NCBI GenBank assembly: GCA_023436305.1
Contig: JAEZJQ010000120.1
Location: 1-52,735, forward strand
DNA length: 52,735 nt
Origin: Bacillota bacterium
GTDB lineage: Bacteria; Bacillota; UBA4882; UBA8346
Reading direction: 5' to 3'
The stretch's first letter is position 1. Every line of letters begins with the position of its first letter. The position numbers and the translations under genes are program-made. The notes below the pieces were generated by a model that was given only the letters and a program-made list of their open reading frames with translations, did not search any database and was not told the origin of the DNA. Below, in pieces: positions 39,501-45,110 of the stretch.

Positions 39501-40599
39501 GAATGTCAAGTACCGGGGTGGGGTCATTGGTGGTTGATGCTCCCCCGGCAAGCGCAATAGTTCCCGGTGCGGGTGGTTGCGTATCCAAATAGGCGGCTTT
39601 GGCGGTCAAATTGATTGGAATAATGTTTTGCACCTGATTCCCCTGATTGTCGGTCCCACTGATTTTGATGGTTTCTTGCATGTCTCCGGTGGCCGCCAAA
39701 TCATTATTCACAATCCGGATATACCAATAAACACAATCGCTTACGGAAACTGAATTCGCATGATTGACATCATTGCCGGTACCCGGGGCGTTAATATCGA
39801 TAAACGGCCCACTGGAAAATTTGCGGTCACTGACGATTTTAAGGTAGTAAGTGCCTGTTTTCAAGGACGCCGGGTCCGGTACGGGGCGGGTGAAAGCCTG
39901 ATCTTCGTAATATTGAATCACAAATCCCGGCGGGTTGGAAGTGTTGATTTTTAAATCGAGGATTGCGGTTTCCGAATATTGATTGTTCGTGCTTTTCGAT
40001 ACTGCCTTGATGACTGTGTCTTGGCTCACATAAATCGCACCGGTATAACCTGTCCCATTGGTTTTAGGGTCGGTGCCGTCGGTGGTATAGTAAATCGCCA
40101 AATCCGGAGCTGCTTTTAACACCACGTTGATCGGTTCGTGATATGTGCCTGAAATAATATCGGAACCGGGCTTTTCGGGTATGATTGTTACATTAACGGT
40201 TTTTTCGGATACTTTTGTGCCACCGGCATCAAATGCTCCAATTACGATATTAAGATCACCGTAATAAGGGCCATATGTAGGAGTTTCTACATACTGTCCC
40301 GAAGCCGGATCAAGTACATTCTCATAACCGAGAACAATATGCCGGGGATTCACTTGATAACTGAAGCGATCCACCCCAACGGCATCTTCCCACGGTCCGG
40401 TCCCAACTTTTACGGCTACCTTGCTGGCCTGTCCGTTATTGAGAATGACTCCCTTCATTTCAAACGAACCGGATTTCAATTCTCCGTTCGTTAAATTACT
40501 GATACCGATCATATCCGGGGTCGATGCGTAAATCAGAGAGGCGGCAAGGATTATTATAAATAATGAGAATATGATGAAGTATCGAATTGTCTTTTTCAT
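30562..40599 (-). CDS. Giant secreted repeat protein (3345 residues)
   Basis: A signal peptide (residues 1-26) leads to a chitobiase/CHB_HEX_C-like domain (about 148-212, with YYTTDGTDPKT), two copies of a beta-rich module starting QYYEDQAFTRPV / EYFSDPGLTQSL, and one fibronectin-III-like domain (about 540-625). From about residue 630 to the end there are twelve tandem units of roughly 225 residues. Each unit pairs a choice-of-anchor-D (ASH-like) Ig domain (VKQGTTNIPNGTGSYNFGNV type, ending NPYTFTITGTG) with a PPC-like beta domain (WTPGNIS ... AWDD ... GSGTYT ... VSAYRQD ... ITAQD ... TGSFALK). No LPXTG, S-layer homology domain or C-terminal membrane helix is seen, so it may be released or wall-associated by its domains. 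AAAAGGAG stands before the ATG. Likely an adhesive or matrix protein; no catalytic domain found. Confidence 0.88.
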   Translation of the reverse strand: MKKTIRYFIIFSLFIIILAASLIYASTPDMIGISNLTNGELKSGSFEMKGVILNNGQASKVAVKVGTGPWEDAVGVDRFSYQVNPRHIVLGYENVLDPASGQYVETPTYGPYYGDLNIVIGAFDAGGTKVSEKTVNVTIIPEKPGSDIISGTYHEPINVVLKAAPDLAIYYTTDGTDPKTNGTGYTGAIYVSQDTVIKAVSKSTNNQYSETAILDLKINTSNPPGFVIQYYEDQAFTRPVPDPASLKTGTYYLKIVSDRKFSSGPFIDINAPGTGNDVNHANSVSVSDCVYWYIRIVNNDLAATGDMQETIKISGTDNQGNQVQNIIPINLTAKAAYLDTQPPAPGTIALAGGASTTNDPTPVLDIHSTGAAWMRLALSEAGLANAFWVEYAAQYDEFDISGGGNGNKTIWIEFKDRAGNIQTQHASAAVNYDNAILSFDIEYFSDPGLTQSLGNNPHLKEGIYYLKITANQDLSYNPTIQIDAEGTNNDVTSGLTMMFNPRIYYYTRTIAADNAAVGQTKEQVTIQGINPSNLDSKGAYTDTQAPGAPAVSGPATTGNLRPTWTWNNVAGATRYRYSFSDGSNWVETTAISFTPADSLTPGNNYTLYVQAGDKAGNWSPSGSFTTLVEVPEISVKQWNTTDIPNGTGSCDFGNVTLFTDKQISFTIENTGSGDLNLTGTPVVRIDGPGAASFKVINQPSPLVRSHNSIAFVIAFTPTDTETKNATVSIANNDTDENPYTFTVTGTGFIHGTLTLDTWTSGNISTTVKVNTYCFNAVPGKIYTVAWDDGYQGTGTYTADVKVSAYRQDLATPYFSDLDSGYTIPRVITAQDTVVYFKIVGYNASTTGSFALKVGDIIPEPVISLKQGETNVPNGGSYNFGNVALSSSGNAAFTIQNSGGMNLNLTGNPKIQISGADASNFTVTIQPSSPIVPFTSTYFVVRFTPTGPGAKTATISIANDDTDNDPYTFTITGTGTGAIEPLTPDAWNTGNIAAAGEIKVYSFSATIGGTYMIAWDDSAQGSGTYNGNVRVSAYRQNFITPYFSNIDSGYNPPKIITAWENTVNLRIEGATTSSTGSFAVKVSEIVPEPTINLKRGSTNILNGTGMYDFGYINMGSSNTVTFTIENTGTGNIDLSYPGVQIGGADASAFSVAAQPHSPVEPYTSTNFSIKFTPNSSGAKTATVSIVNNDSDQNPYTFTITGNGVASPLNYWIPGSISTPGEEKVYGFNVSAGSTYRITWDDYATGTGTYTANTRVSGYRQNLTTSYFTDAAMGYVFPKDVTTQDDVLIIKVKGFNNSTGSYALKVYLYEPKMSVKQGITDIPNGTGSYDYGNLSFGSSSSATFTVINTGNNDLRLTDIPEVRINGQDAASFMVTAEPSSWILPNKSSSLTIKFTPVSPGPKSATVSIASDDPHQNPYTFTVTGNVTGSLEPLPLDTWMSGNIAIAGEERFYSLNAVIGKDYGITWDDSANGSGTYTGNVKVTAYRKDLTTSYFNLDAGYPNPRTITAEDNVIYLKVVSYTSGSTGSYALKAFLREPRINVKQGTVNIPSGIGSYDFRNVSLCTTGYAGFSIENTGNGDLRLAGGGQGVIISGADAASFYITASPATTVAPNSATSFTVGFISASKETKTATITITSNDPNNSSYTFTVTGTGAGEFEPLTLDTWTPGNISTVGEVKLYSLNTIPGNTYAIATDDGNLGSGAYNGRVVVSAYRQDMNGHYFLNDASYASPMVITALDNIVYYVITGYYSDSTGNFAVKAFKPLNEATINLKQGSNDIPSGTGSYNFGNVALCTSREATFRIENLGIPNLNLTGNPLVRIDGADASFFSITAQPVSQLETCRSTPFTVKFTPDSSGTKTATVSIMSDDADRSPYAFTITGTGVINDLTLNAWTPGNISTGGEVITYAFHAIPGKPYGITWDDDSLGSGNYTAYVRVSAYRQDLTTAYFTNYSAAYISPRIITAQDDMVYIKIAGIGSSTTGSFALKAFLDEPVMNVKHGTTVIPNGGNYDSGNVALCIGNYAVPFTIENNGTGKLNLTDTPRVRISGPDAASFFVSRDASVATVAPNENITFDIRCVPTGTGIKTATVSIANNDPAANPYTFTITAIGTMEGALALDTWTTGNISVPSERKTYCINAVPGRTYAITWDDGGYGSGTYTCDVKVSAYRQDLTTTYFSSRDYGYNSYTEVITAQDNIIYISVYGSNTSATGSFALKAYIYEPVISLKQGTTDIPSGTGVYNFGNVLLCTNNETTFTVGNTGNARLYLNGTPYVQISGSDVSCFSVTVQPASSILPTGSTSFKVKFTPNGAGTKTAMITILNNDPDQNPYTFIVTGTGTGTFNPLTLENWTSGSISGAGEIKLYSFNATPGTAYAISWNESGSSPGSYTGDVKVSAFRQDLNNTYFSDVDSGYSYPQVITAQESTIYLKVAGNSSSSTGSFALLASLAEPVIHVKLEATDIPNGAGSYNFGPVTIGSSKSETNFKVENTGDGYLILTGTPRVRISGTDAASFSVWSQPYSPLGIGGYSYFYVKFAPVSTGIKTATVSIANDDENRNPYTFTITGYGAPAIEKALTPDSWTEGNIAVTGEEKYYSFNATAGKTYIVVWDDSNQGSGIYTGDIKVSGYRQDYITPYFTGINNGYTTPQFVTAQDNIVYLKVTGFDASSTGSFALKVFESRINLRKGTTNIPNGSGSYDYGCVNPGSGISATFTIQNNGSTSLNLTGTPKVQISGTDASYFSVTVQPDSTVAANGSTTFTIKFNASDGGLKTAMVSIGSDDSYSNPYVFTITGTVAATSLPLGAWTPGNLSNAGEVKTFYFNTTPGSTYTIAWDDGGQGTGAYNCNIKVSAYRQDFTTAYFSNIDSGYTYPQTITAQENIIYLKVTGVVSTFTGSFGLKAFLTNIKVKQGTTNIPNGTGSYNYGNVALGSNSPTIFTIQNTGTTNLNLTDTPQVQISGADAASFSVSSQPSSPVTPGGSTTFTVTFTPSGTGIKMATISLANDDNNNNPYTFTITGTGTATGEPLTFDTWTPQNISTAGEVKTYYFMATPGTAYAIAWDDSYQGSGTYACDVKVSAYRQNLTTPYFSNIDSGYTLPQTITAQESIVYIKVMGYSSSSTGTFALKTGLSQPIIHVKQGSTNIPSGSGSYNFGSIYLSTSKSAIFTIQNTGNTSLSLTGSPKVQISGVDASCFSVTTQPSSPVTPNGSTTFAVNFTPNGSGTKTATVSVSSNDNNNSPYTFTITGSGTVDPLTLDAWISGSLTNTGDLKLYYFDATPGKTYKILWDDSFQGSGSYTCDIKVSCYRQDMVTSYFSSVDSGFQTPQTITAQDNTVYIKVVGYSSNNTGSFALKIVPVN

Positions 40600-40765
40600 G
40601 CGAATGCTCCTTTTCGTTCTGAATACAGGTACATCGGATTGAATAACAACTTAAAAGAATAAAACCAGGATTAATTGTAAGTGATTTTATATCATCCCCT
40701 CTCGCTATAAAAATCTCAGTCATGATATATACTTGAACTTAATTTCCCAGCTCAGCGACTTTCCA

Positions 40766-40792
40766 TGTCGAATTTTGCTGGTTTTTGTCGAA
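40766..40792. promoter_or_regulatory. Paired Spo0A-box-like sites upstream of the giant gene
   Basis: TGTCGAA at 40766-40772 and TTTTTGTCGAATAAA centred on 40786-40792, exactly 20 bp apart, i.e. same face of the helix. Both read on the plus strand, 170-190 bp before the giant gene's start. Nested stems (CCAGC/GCTGG at 40747-40781 around CGAC/GTCG) overlap the first site. Confidence 0.5.
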
Positions 40793-40804
40793 TAAAAATA
40801 AACA

Positions 40805-40832
40805 AACCCGGCCTTTAAGTTCACGGCCGGGT
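40805..40832 (-). terminator. Terminator-like hairpin upstream of the giant gene
   Basis: Minus strand: AACCCGGCC / GGCCGGGTT with an 11-nt loop, followed by TGTTTATTTTTA. It would shield the giant gene from read-through. Confidence 0.7.
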
Positions 40833-41078
40833 TGGCAATCATTCCTTTTGCTATGGTAAATCATCAATCTTGACATATCAAAAACTCCTATCTTATCCCA
40901 ACAAAAAGTTCTAATCAAAATATACTGACATCATTTCATATATAATAACAAATTATTATAAATTAATTATACTGGTATTTTCCGTAAAACTCAATTAACA
41001 TTTTGTAACAATATTTTCATTTTACCTGAAATATTGATAAAACTTACTAAACTTTCTAACACGTCATGATTGATATCA
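40833..41078. other. A+T-rich intergenic stretch
   Basis: No gene or strong signal found between the two terminators. Very A+T-rich, with stop codons in all frames. Confidence 0.5.
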
Positions 41079-41110
41079 AAAAACCCGCTCAACATTTTGG
41101 GCGGGTTTTT
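41079..41110. terminator. Terminator of the carbamoyltransferase gene
   Basis: Stem AAAAACCCGC / GCGGGTTTTT with an 11-12-nt loop; T-runs on both strands. Separated from the carbamoyltransferase stop codon by the 41127-41261 element. Confidence 0.8.
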
Positions 41111-41126
41111 ACTGTAATTCTATCTC

Positions 41127-41261
41127 CTAGGAGTCTGTGCGCGTAACACTTTTTAATAACTTAAAACTATTATATGTTTTAAAACCACTATATGTTGTAT
41201 TAAATCATGTCACTTGATACTAAATACGCTTCGAAAACCGATTAGCCGCACAGACTCCTAG
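41127..41261. mobile_element. MITE-like element with 15-bp terminal inverted repeats
   Basis: Perfect ends CTAGGAGTCTGTGCG (41127-41141) and its complement (41247-41261) enclose about 105 bp of A+T-rich DNA without coding capacity. The outer CTAG on each side could be a target duplication. Inserted 8 bp after the carbamoyltransferase stop codon. Confidence 0.7.
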
Positions 41262-41269
41262 TTCTCGGG

Positions 41270-42193
41270 TTAAGCCTTCCCAAGCATCCTCACCAGCGCA
41301 GCCTTCTCCGCGTGCAACCGGTTTTCAGCCTGGTCGAAGATGATCGAATTGGGATGTTCAATCGCCCAACGATCGATTTCGTAACCGGTATGAATCGGCA
41401 TATCGTGCATGATTAACGCCTTGGAACCTTTTAATAAGGCCTCATTCAACTGATACGGGATCATCTGGGCGATCCGCCGTTCTTTCTCGGCGGCGAACGA
41501 GGGATCCAGGAAGTACTCCATATCCACCCAGGTATCAGTATAGACCACATCGGCCTCTGCCACCGCTTGTTTTAAATCCGCCGTTTGTTTGAACAACCCG
41601 GTTTTGGCGGCCTCATCCAGCAGTTGTTGATCCCGGCTGGCCTCATTAAACTCCGGGGTTACGGTGGTAATTTTCATGCCCAGCTTGACGCCGCCTTCCA
41701 CCAGGGAATTGGCTACGTTATTATGGATACCTACGTAGACCAGATGGATACCCTCCAGACGGCCTTTATGCTCCAAGATAGTCAGGAAGTCCGCCAAGCC
41801 TTGCGTGGGGTGATATTTATTATCACAGCCGTTGATCACCGGCACCCGGGAGAATTCAGCCATTTCTTGAACTTGTTCAAAAGTGAGTACCCGGGCCATG
41901 ATCGCATTTACATTGCGGTCTAAAAAGCGGATCTCATCCTTCAATTCCGCCAACACCAGGTTGGTACTGCGCCAGTCCAGATAAATGGCGTGGCCACCCA
42001 ACTGGGTCATGGCCGTTTCAAAGGAAACCCGGGTCCGGGTAGAAGTCTTCTGAAAGATCATCCCCAAGGTTAAATGATCGAGCACATGCCAATATTGGGC
42101 CTGATTGTGTTTGATCGCGAGCGCCAGTTCTAATAAATCAAGGAGTTCCTGACTCGACCAGTTTTTAAAATTAAGCAAATGCTTTACCGTCAT
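41270..42193 (-). CDS. Carbamoyltransferase of the ornithine carbamoyltransferase family, substrate uncertain
   Basis: 307 residues. Carbamoyl-phosphate site S51-T-R-T-R and HPTQ at 128-131 are normal for the family, as is the trimer-type fold pattern. The amino-acid-site motif HCLP of ornithine carbamoyltransferases is replaced by HDMP at 263-266, within MHDMPIHTGYEI; the family Cys that contacts ornithine is thus Asp. So the second substrate may not be ornithine. The start is the ATG at 42193 with GGGGG 8 bp upstream; a 5' extended frame lacks a site. No arginine or pyrimidine genes are nearby. It is followed by the M42 peptidase region upstream on the same strand but separated by 380 bp. 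Confidence 0.82.
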   Translation of the reverse strand: MTVKHLLNFKNWSSQELLDLLELALAIKHNQAQYWHVLDHLTLGMIFQKTSTRTRVSFETAMTQLGGHAIYLDWRSTNLVLAELKDEIRFLDRNVNAIMARVLTFEQVQEMAEFSRVPVINGCDNKYHPTQGLADFLTILEHKGRLEGIHLVYVGIHNNVANSLVEGGVKLGMKITTVTPEFNEASRDQQLLDEAAKTGLFKQTADLKQAVAEADVVYTDTWVDMEYFLDPSFAAEKERRIAQMIPYQLNEALLKGSKALIMHDMPIHTGYEIDRWAIEHPNSIIFDQAENRLHAEKAALVRMLGKA

Positions 42194-42574
42194 TTGAGTG
42201 TCCCCCTTTGCGTTCATACCATATACCGTAAAATTCATGGAATATAATTACGCGAAAAAGTTTGTTTCGTATCCATATATGTATGACTGAATTCGCGGTT
42301 TTTAGAATTTCATTATAACCCTTTTTTAACCGATTCGTCTAGAGAAACTAAAAAAAATCCTATTTTCCCAAAAATGCAAGGCAAATATCCACAAATATTT
42401 TAAAAAATTCAACTCCGGCATTCCGCCATCAAACGACGAAAAGGTTTGATACCGACCACGAAACACACGAAAAATACGAAATCTTTATCGATGGTGAGAA
42501 TTTATTTCGTGGATTTTTCGTGAATTTCGCGGTAACAAACACAAAAAATGATACTCTTCGTGATTCGCTTCCGG
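42194..42574. other. Intergenic stretch without recognised features
   Basis: No gene is seen. It contains repeated words of the kind TTTCGTG and CACGAAA at 42458-42535, and is otherwise A+T-rich. Confidence 0.4.
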
Positions 42575-43651
42575 TTACCAAGGATTTCGCTTTATATCGG
42601 CAACTGTAGCTTGATCCAATTGATTCACCAGTCCCTTCACCAATTGGATGGTGGCCTTGAGGTCAGCCAGATCGACAATACCATAATGGCTATGGGCGTA
42701 ACGCACAGGTACCCCGATGACCATGGCCGGAATCCCGCCCAGCCCCCGGGTCTGAATCTCACTGCCGTCAGTGCCACCCCCTTCACGAACCGCCACTTGA
42801 TAAGGAATCTTTGCGCCTTCGGCTTCCCGGATGGCCATTTCAATCAATGCCCGGTTGGCAATCATCGACGGATCCAGATAGCGCAACTGCGGTCCGCCAC
42901 CCAACCTGCCTTGAATCACACTGCCGGCATCCGGAAAATCATCAGCCGGAGCGCCCTCCAAAACGATACAGACATCCGGTTGCGTCAAAGACGCCACTGT
43001 CCGGGCCCCCTTGATACCGTTCTCCTCCTGAGCCGTACCGGCTCCAACCACCATATTGGGATGAGTTCCATTTAACTCCCGTAGGATTTGAATCACTGCC
43101 GCGCAACCAGCCCGGTCATCAAAAGCCTTCCCGACAACAGTACCCGGGCGGCTAAGGAACTCCGCTTTCACCGCCGGAACCACCGGGTCACCCACCGCAA
43201 TCCCCATGGCCATAACTTCTTCCCGGTTACTCGCGCCTGTATCAATATAAAGATCAGCCAATTTAAGCGGCCGGTTTTTCTCGTCCGCGCTCATATAATG
43301 AGGTGGTTTGGAACCGACCACACCATAATGATCGCCGTTCTTGGAGCGGATCAACACCCGCTGCGCCGAAAGAGCCGGAACCCACCAGCCGCCTAAAGCG
43401 ACCACTTTTAGATAACCGGAGGGCAAAATCGCCCGGACCATCAGCCCCACTTCATCAAGATGGGCGGCCAATAAAATCCGGGGCGTATCGGAACTCCCTT
43501 TATGGTAGGCCATGATGCTGCCCAGATTGTCGTAAGCAATCCCCGCGGTATGGGCCACCGCCTTTTGAAAGAGCGTCCGCACCTCGCCTTCATAACCGGA
43601 TGGGCCGAAGGCATTGGATAAATCCATCAATAGTTCTTCCAAATATGTCAT
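42575..43651 (-). CDS. M42 family metallopeptidase (glutamyl aminopeptidase type)
   Basis: Dinuclear-metal aminopeptidase of the FrvX/PepA/TET class, acting on short peptides in the cytosol. Expected metal and catalytic residues are present: H64 with D66, D178-D179 (FDDRAG), E209-E210 (QEEN), E232 or nearby Asp, and H320. 358 residues. The ATG at 43651 follows AAAGGAG by 8 bp. Monocistronic as far as can be seen. It could supply amino acids from peptides; no link to the nearby RiPP genes is proven. Confidence 0.93.
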   Translation of the reverse strand: MTYLEELLMDLSNAFGPSGYEGEVRTLFQKAVAHTAGIAYDNLGSIMAYHKGSSDTPRILLAAHLDEVGLMVRAILPSGYLKVVALGGWWVPALSAQRVLIRSKNGDHYGVVGSKPPHYMSADEKNRPLKLADLYIDTGASNREEVMAMGIAVGDPVVPAVKAEFLSRPGTVVGKAFDDRAGCAAVIQILRELNGTHPNMVVGAGTAQEENGIKGARTVASLTQPDVCIVLEGAPADDFPDAGSVIQGRLGGGPQLRYLDPSMIANRALIEMAIREAEGAKIPYQVAVREGGGTDGSEIQTRGLGGIPAMVIGVPVRYAHSHYGIVDLADLKATIQLVKGLVNQLDQATVADIKRNPW

Positions 43652-43823
43652 TTCCGTGGCTCCTTTTTCGGATGAATTGGAATAAATCATTAAAACAATC
43701 TCAATCTCATAAAACAAATTTTAGTTCGTCTTTTCCTTCAATTTTCCTGCCGTTTATTTTTAACACATCCAGTAATCAAATGCCAGAAAAGCAATTTAAA
43801 ACCAGACGAATGAGAAAAATGGA

Positions 43824-43880
43824 AAAGAAGGGGGGCTGTCCCAAAAGGTAAAACTCTTAGGACAGCCCCCTTCTTTTTTT
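43824..43880. repeat. Palindromic terminator-like element, GGCTGTCCC family, copy 3
   Basis: Long stem AGAAGGGGGCTGTCC / GGACAGCCCCCTTCT with one bulge and loop CAAAAGGTAAAACTCTTA, then TTTTTT on the plus strand. Sequence ends match the elements at 12834 and 30465. It probably terminates the 43966 gene on the minus strand too. Confidence 0.75.
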
Positions 43881-43965
43881 CTACCGGTGGTTTTGTATCG
43901 GTATTTTGACTTTCATTTTATCGTTAGTTATACTGATTACAATCAGCGCTTCAGCCCGGGTAATT

Positions 43966-44256
43966 TTAATTACCGAAAAAGCCACTGAAACAATTCCCCA
44001 ATTGGCCCTGGATCTGCTGGAAAATCCGGCTCAGATCGAGCTTGGAGTCTTCGATTTCACCCTGTACAGGTGCCGCCGTCGGTTGTTCCACAGCCGATGG
44101 GCAATTCCCTGATTGGGTTATCGCCGGCACGCTATTTCCACTCCAACCCCAGGAATTATTGCAATTTTTCCCGTTCGAAGTTGCGGCTGCAGCCGGTAAG
44201 GCCAATGCTACCGTTAAGACGGCAACGGTCATGATGCTCATCATTACTTTTCGCAT
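43966..44256 (-). CDS. Small secreted protein, unknown
   Basis: 96 residues with a clear signal peptide (about 1-24, ending ALPAAAATS). The mature part has three Cys (CNNSWGW, GNCPS, GNCFSG), a Trp/Gly/Asn-rich start, a Pro/Ala linker and a short amphipathic helix (DLSRIFQQIQGQL). AAAGGAGG is 8 bp from the ATG. I do not recognise the family. It precedes copy 3 of the palindromic repeat. Confidence 0.7.
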   Translation of the reverse strand: MRKVMMSIMTVAVLTVALALPAAAATSNGKNCNNSWGWSGNSVPAITQSGNCPSAVEQPTAAPVQGEIEDSKLDLSRIFQQIQGQLGNCFSGFFGN

Positions 44257-44583
44257 TGTTTTCCCTCCTTTCGACTCGTCTAATGATACAGGATCAAGTT
44301 TATGAAAACAACCTGTAAATTTTGGGAGGTAATCCGGCGTAGAACGTATGTCTTCAACTCATAATGCCGTCATAACAAAAACTTTCGCAATTTCAATCTT
44401 CTGAATACCTTATCATAAAATACGGTAATAATTTTGGGGCAGACGCATAAACTTGTTTCTAGAGAATGGTCCGGAGCCGTTTGTTGCTTGATAATAAAAT
44501 ATCAAAAATTCCGACCTACTTTGTAAGGATGGGAAGGTTCCAAAGTAAAGGATGGAAGAACAAATATGGTTAGTGCCCATCAT
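44257..44583. other. Intergenic stretch before the small secreted protein
   Basis: Contains the ribosome site of the 43966 gene and A+T-rich DNA. A CATAAACT box at about 44299-44306 on the minus strand resembles a sigma-E -10, but I see no good -35. Confidence 0.3.
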
Positions 44584-44682
44584 TTATTTAAATAAATTGA
44601 TGATTAACACTACAAAGGTTAGAAGCGCGGTCAAAAATGCGAAAACAGCACTGCCGAAATCGAGGAGTTTGCATGATTTCAT
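44584..44682 (-). CDS. 32-residue single-span membrane peptide
   Basis: Short minus-strand gene: ATG (44680-44682) to TAA (44584-44586). The product begins MKSCKLLDFGSAVF and continues as one hydrophobic helix to a final Lys. A textbook ribosome site, GGAGGTG (44689-44695), stands 6 bp before the ATG, which is the main reason to believe it. One Cys at residue 4. Could be a small regulatory membrane peptide, a toxin of type I, or a spore/biofilm microprotein; family unknown. Confidence 0.55.
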   Translation of the reverse strand: MKSCKLLDFGSAVFAFLTALLTFVVLIINLFK

Positions 44683-44946
44683 TGCTTTCACCTCCTATGA
44701 ACCAACGAAGGGCGCGTATGCGCAAGATCTGAGGTTGTTTCCTTCCGGCAATATATACACTGACGATGCATATTACCGGTAATTCCATCAACCCAAAACT
44801 CACTTCTTATGGTTCGATAATCATTTTCTATCCATCACCTTCACCACCAACCCATCCTTATTAAAAAATATATTGAACGTCTTATCAAAAAATACCAAAT
44901 TATAATATAATTGATAGCTAAAAAGAGGTTTTATACTGCAAGAAGA

Positions 44947-44979
44947 AGCCCGGCCGAAATTTTCCGCTGCCGGGTTTTC
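44947..44979 (+). terminator. Terminator-like hairpin upstream of the methyltransferase gene
   Basis: Stem CCCGGC / GCCGGG with a 14-nt loop then TTTT. No gene is identified on the plus strand before it; 44683-44946 is A+T-rich and otherwise unremarkable. Confidence 0.5.
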
Positions 44980-45021
44980 GATGTAGCTTTATTTAAAGGA
45001 TATAGTATCTTATTCTTGCGA

Positions 45022-45050
45022 TTGACTTTTCACACCGTTTCCCTTACTAT
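45022..45050 (+). promoter_or_regulatory. Sigma-A promoter of the methyltransferase gene
   Basis: TTGACT (45022-45027), 17-bp spacer, TACTAT (45045-45050). The leader is about 55 nt. Confidence 0.65.
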
Positions 45051-45110
45051 CATTTTATTACCATCCGGTACGAAAAAGAGAAGGAGGGAACTTCGTTTCA
45101 ATTAGAAAAA

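Noticed and set aside
40741..40860. c-di-GMP riboswitch before the giant gene
   Set aside because: The nested stems lack the GEMM consensus; I could not match any known riboswitch.
42458..42535. Repeated TTTCGTG/CACGAAA words as a regulator site
   Set aside because: Similar words occur in other gaps (20364, 23042, 27289) without fixed spacing; no function can be argued.
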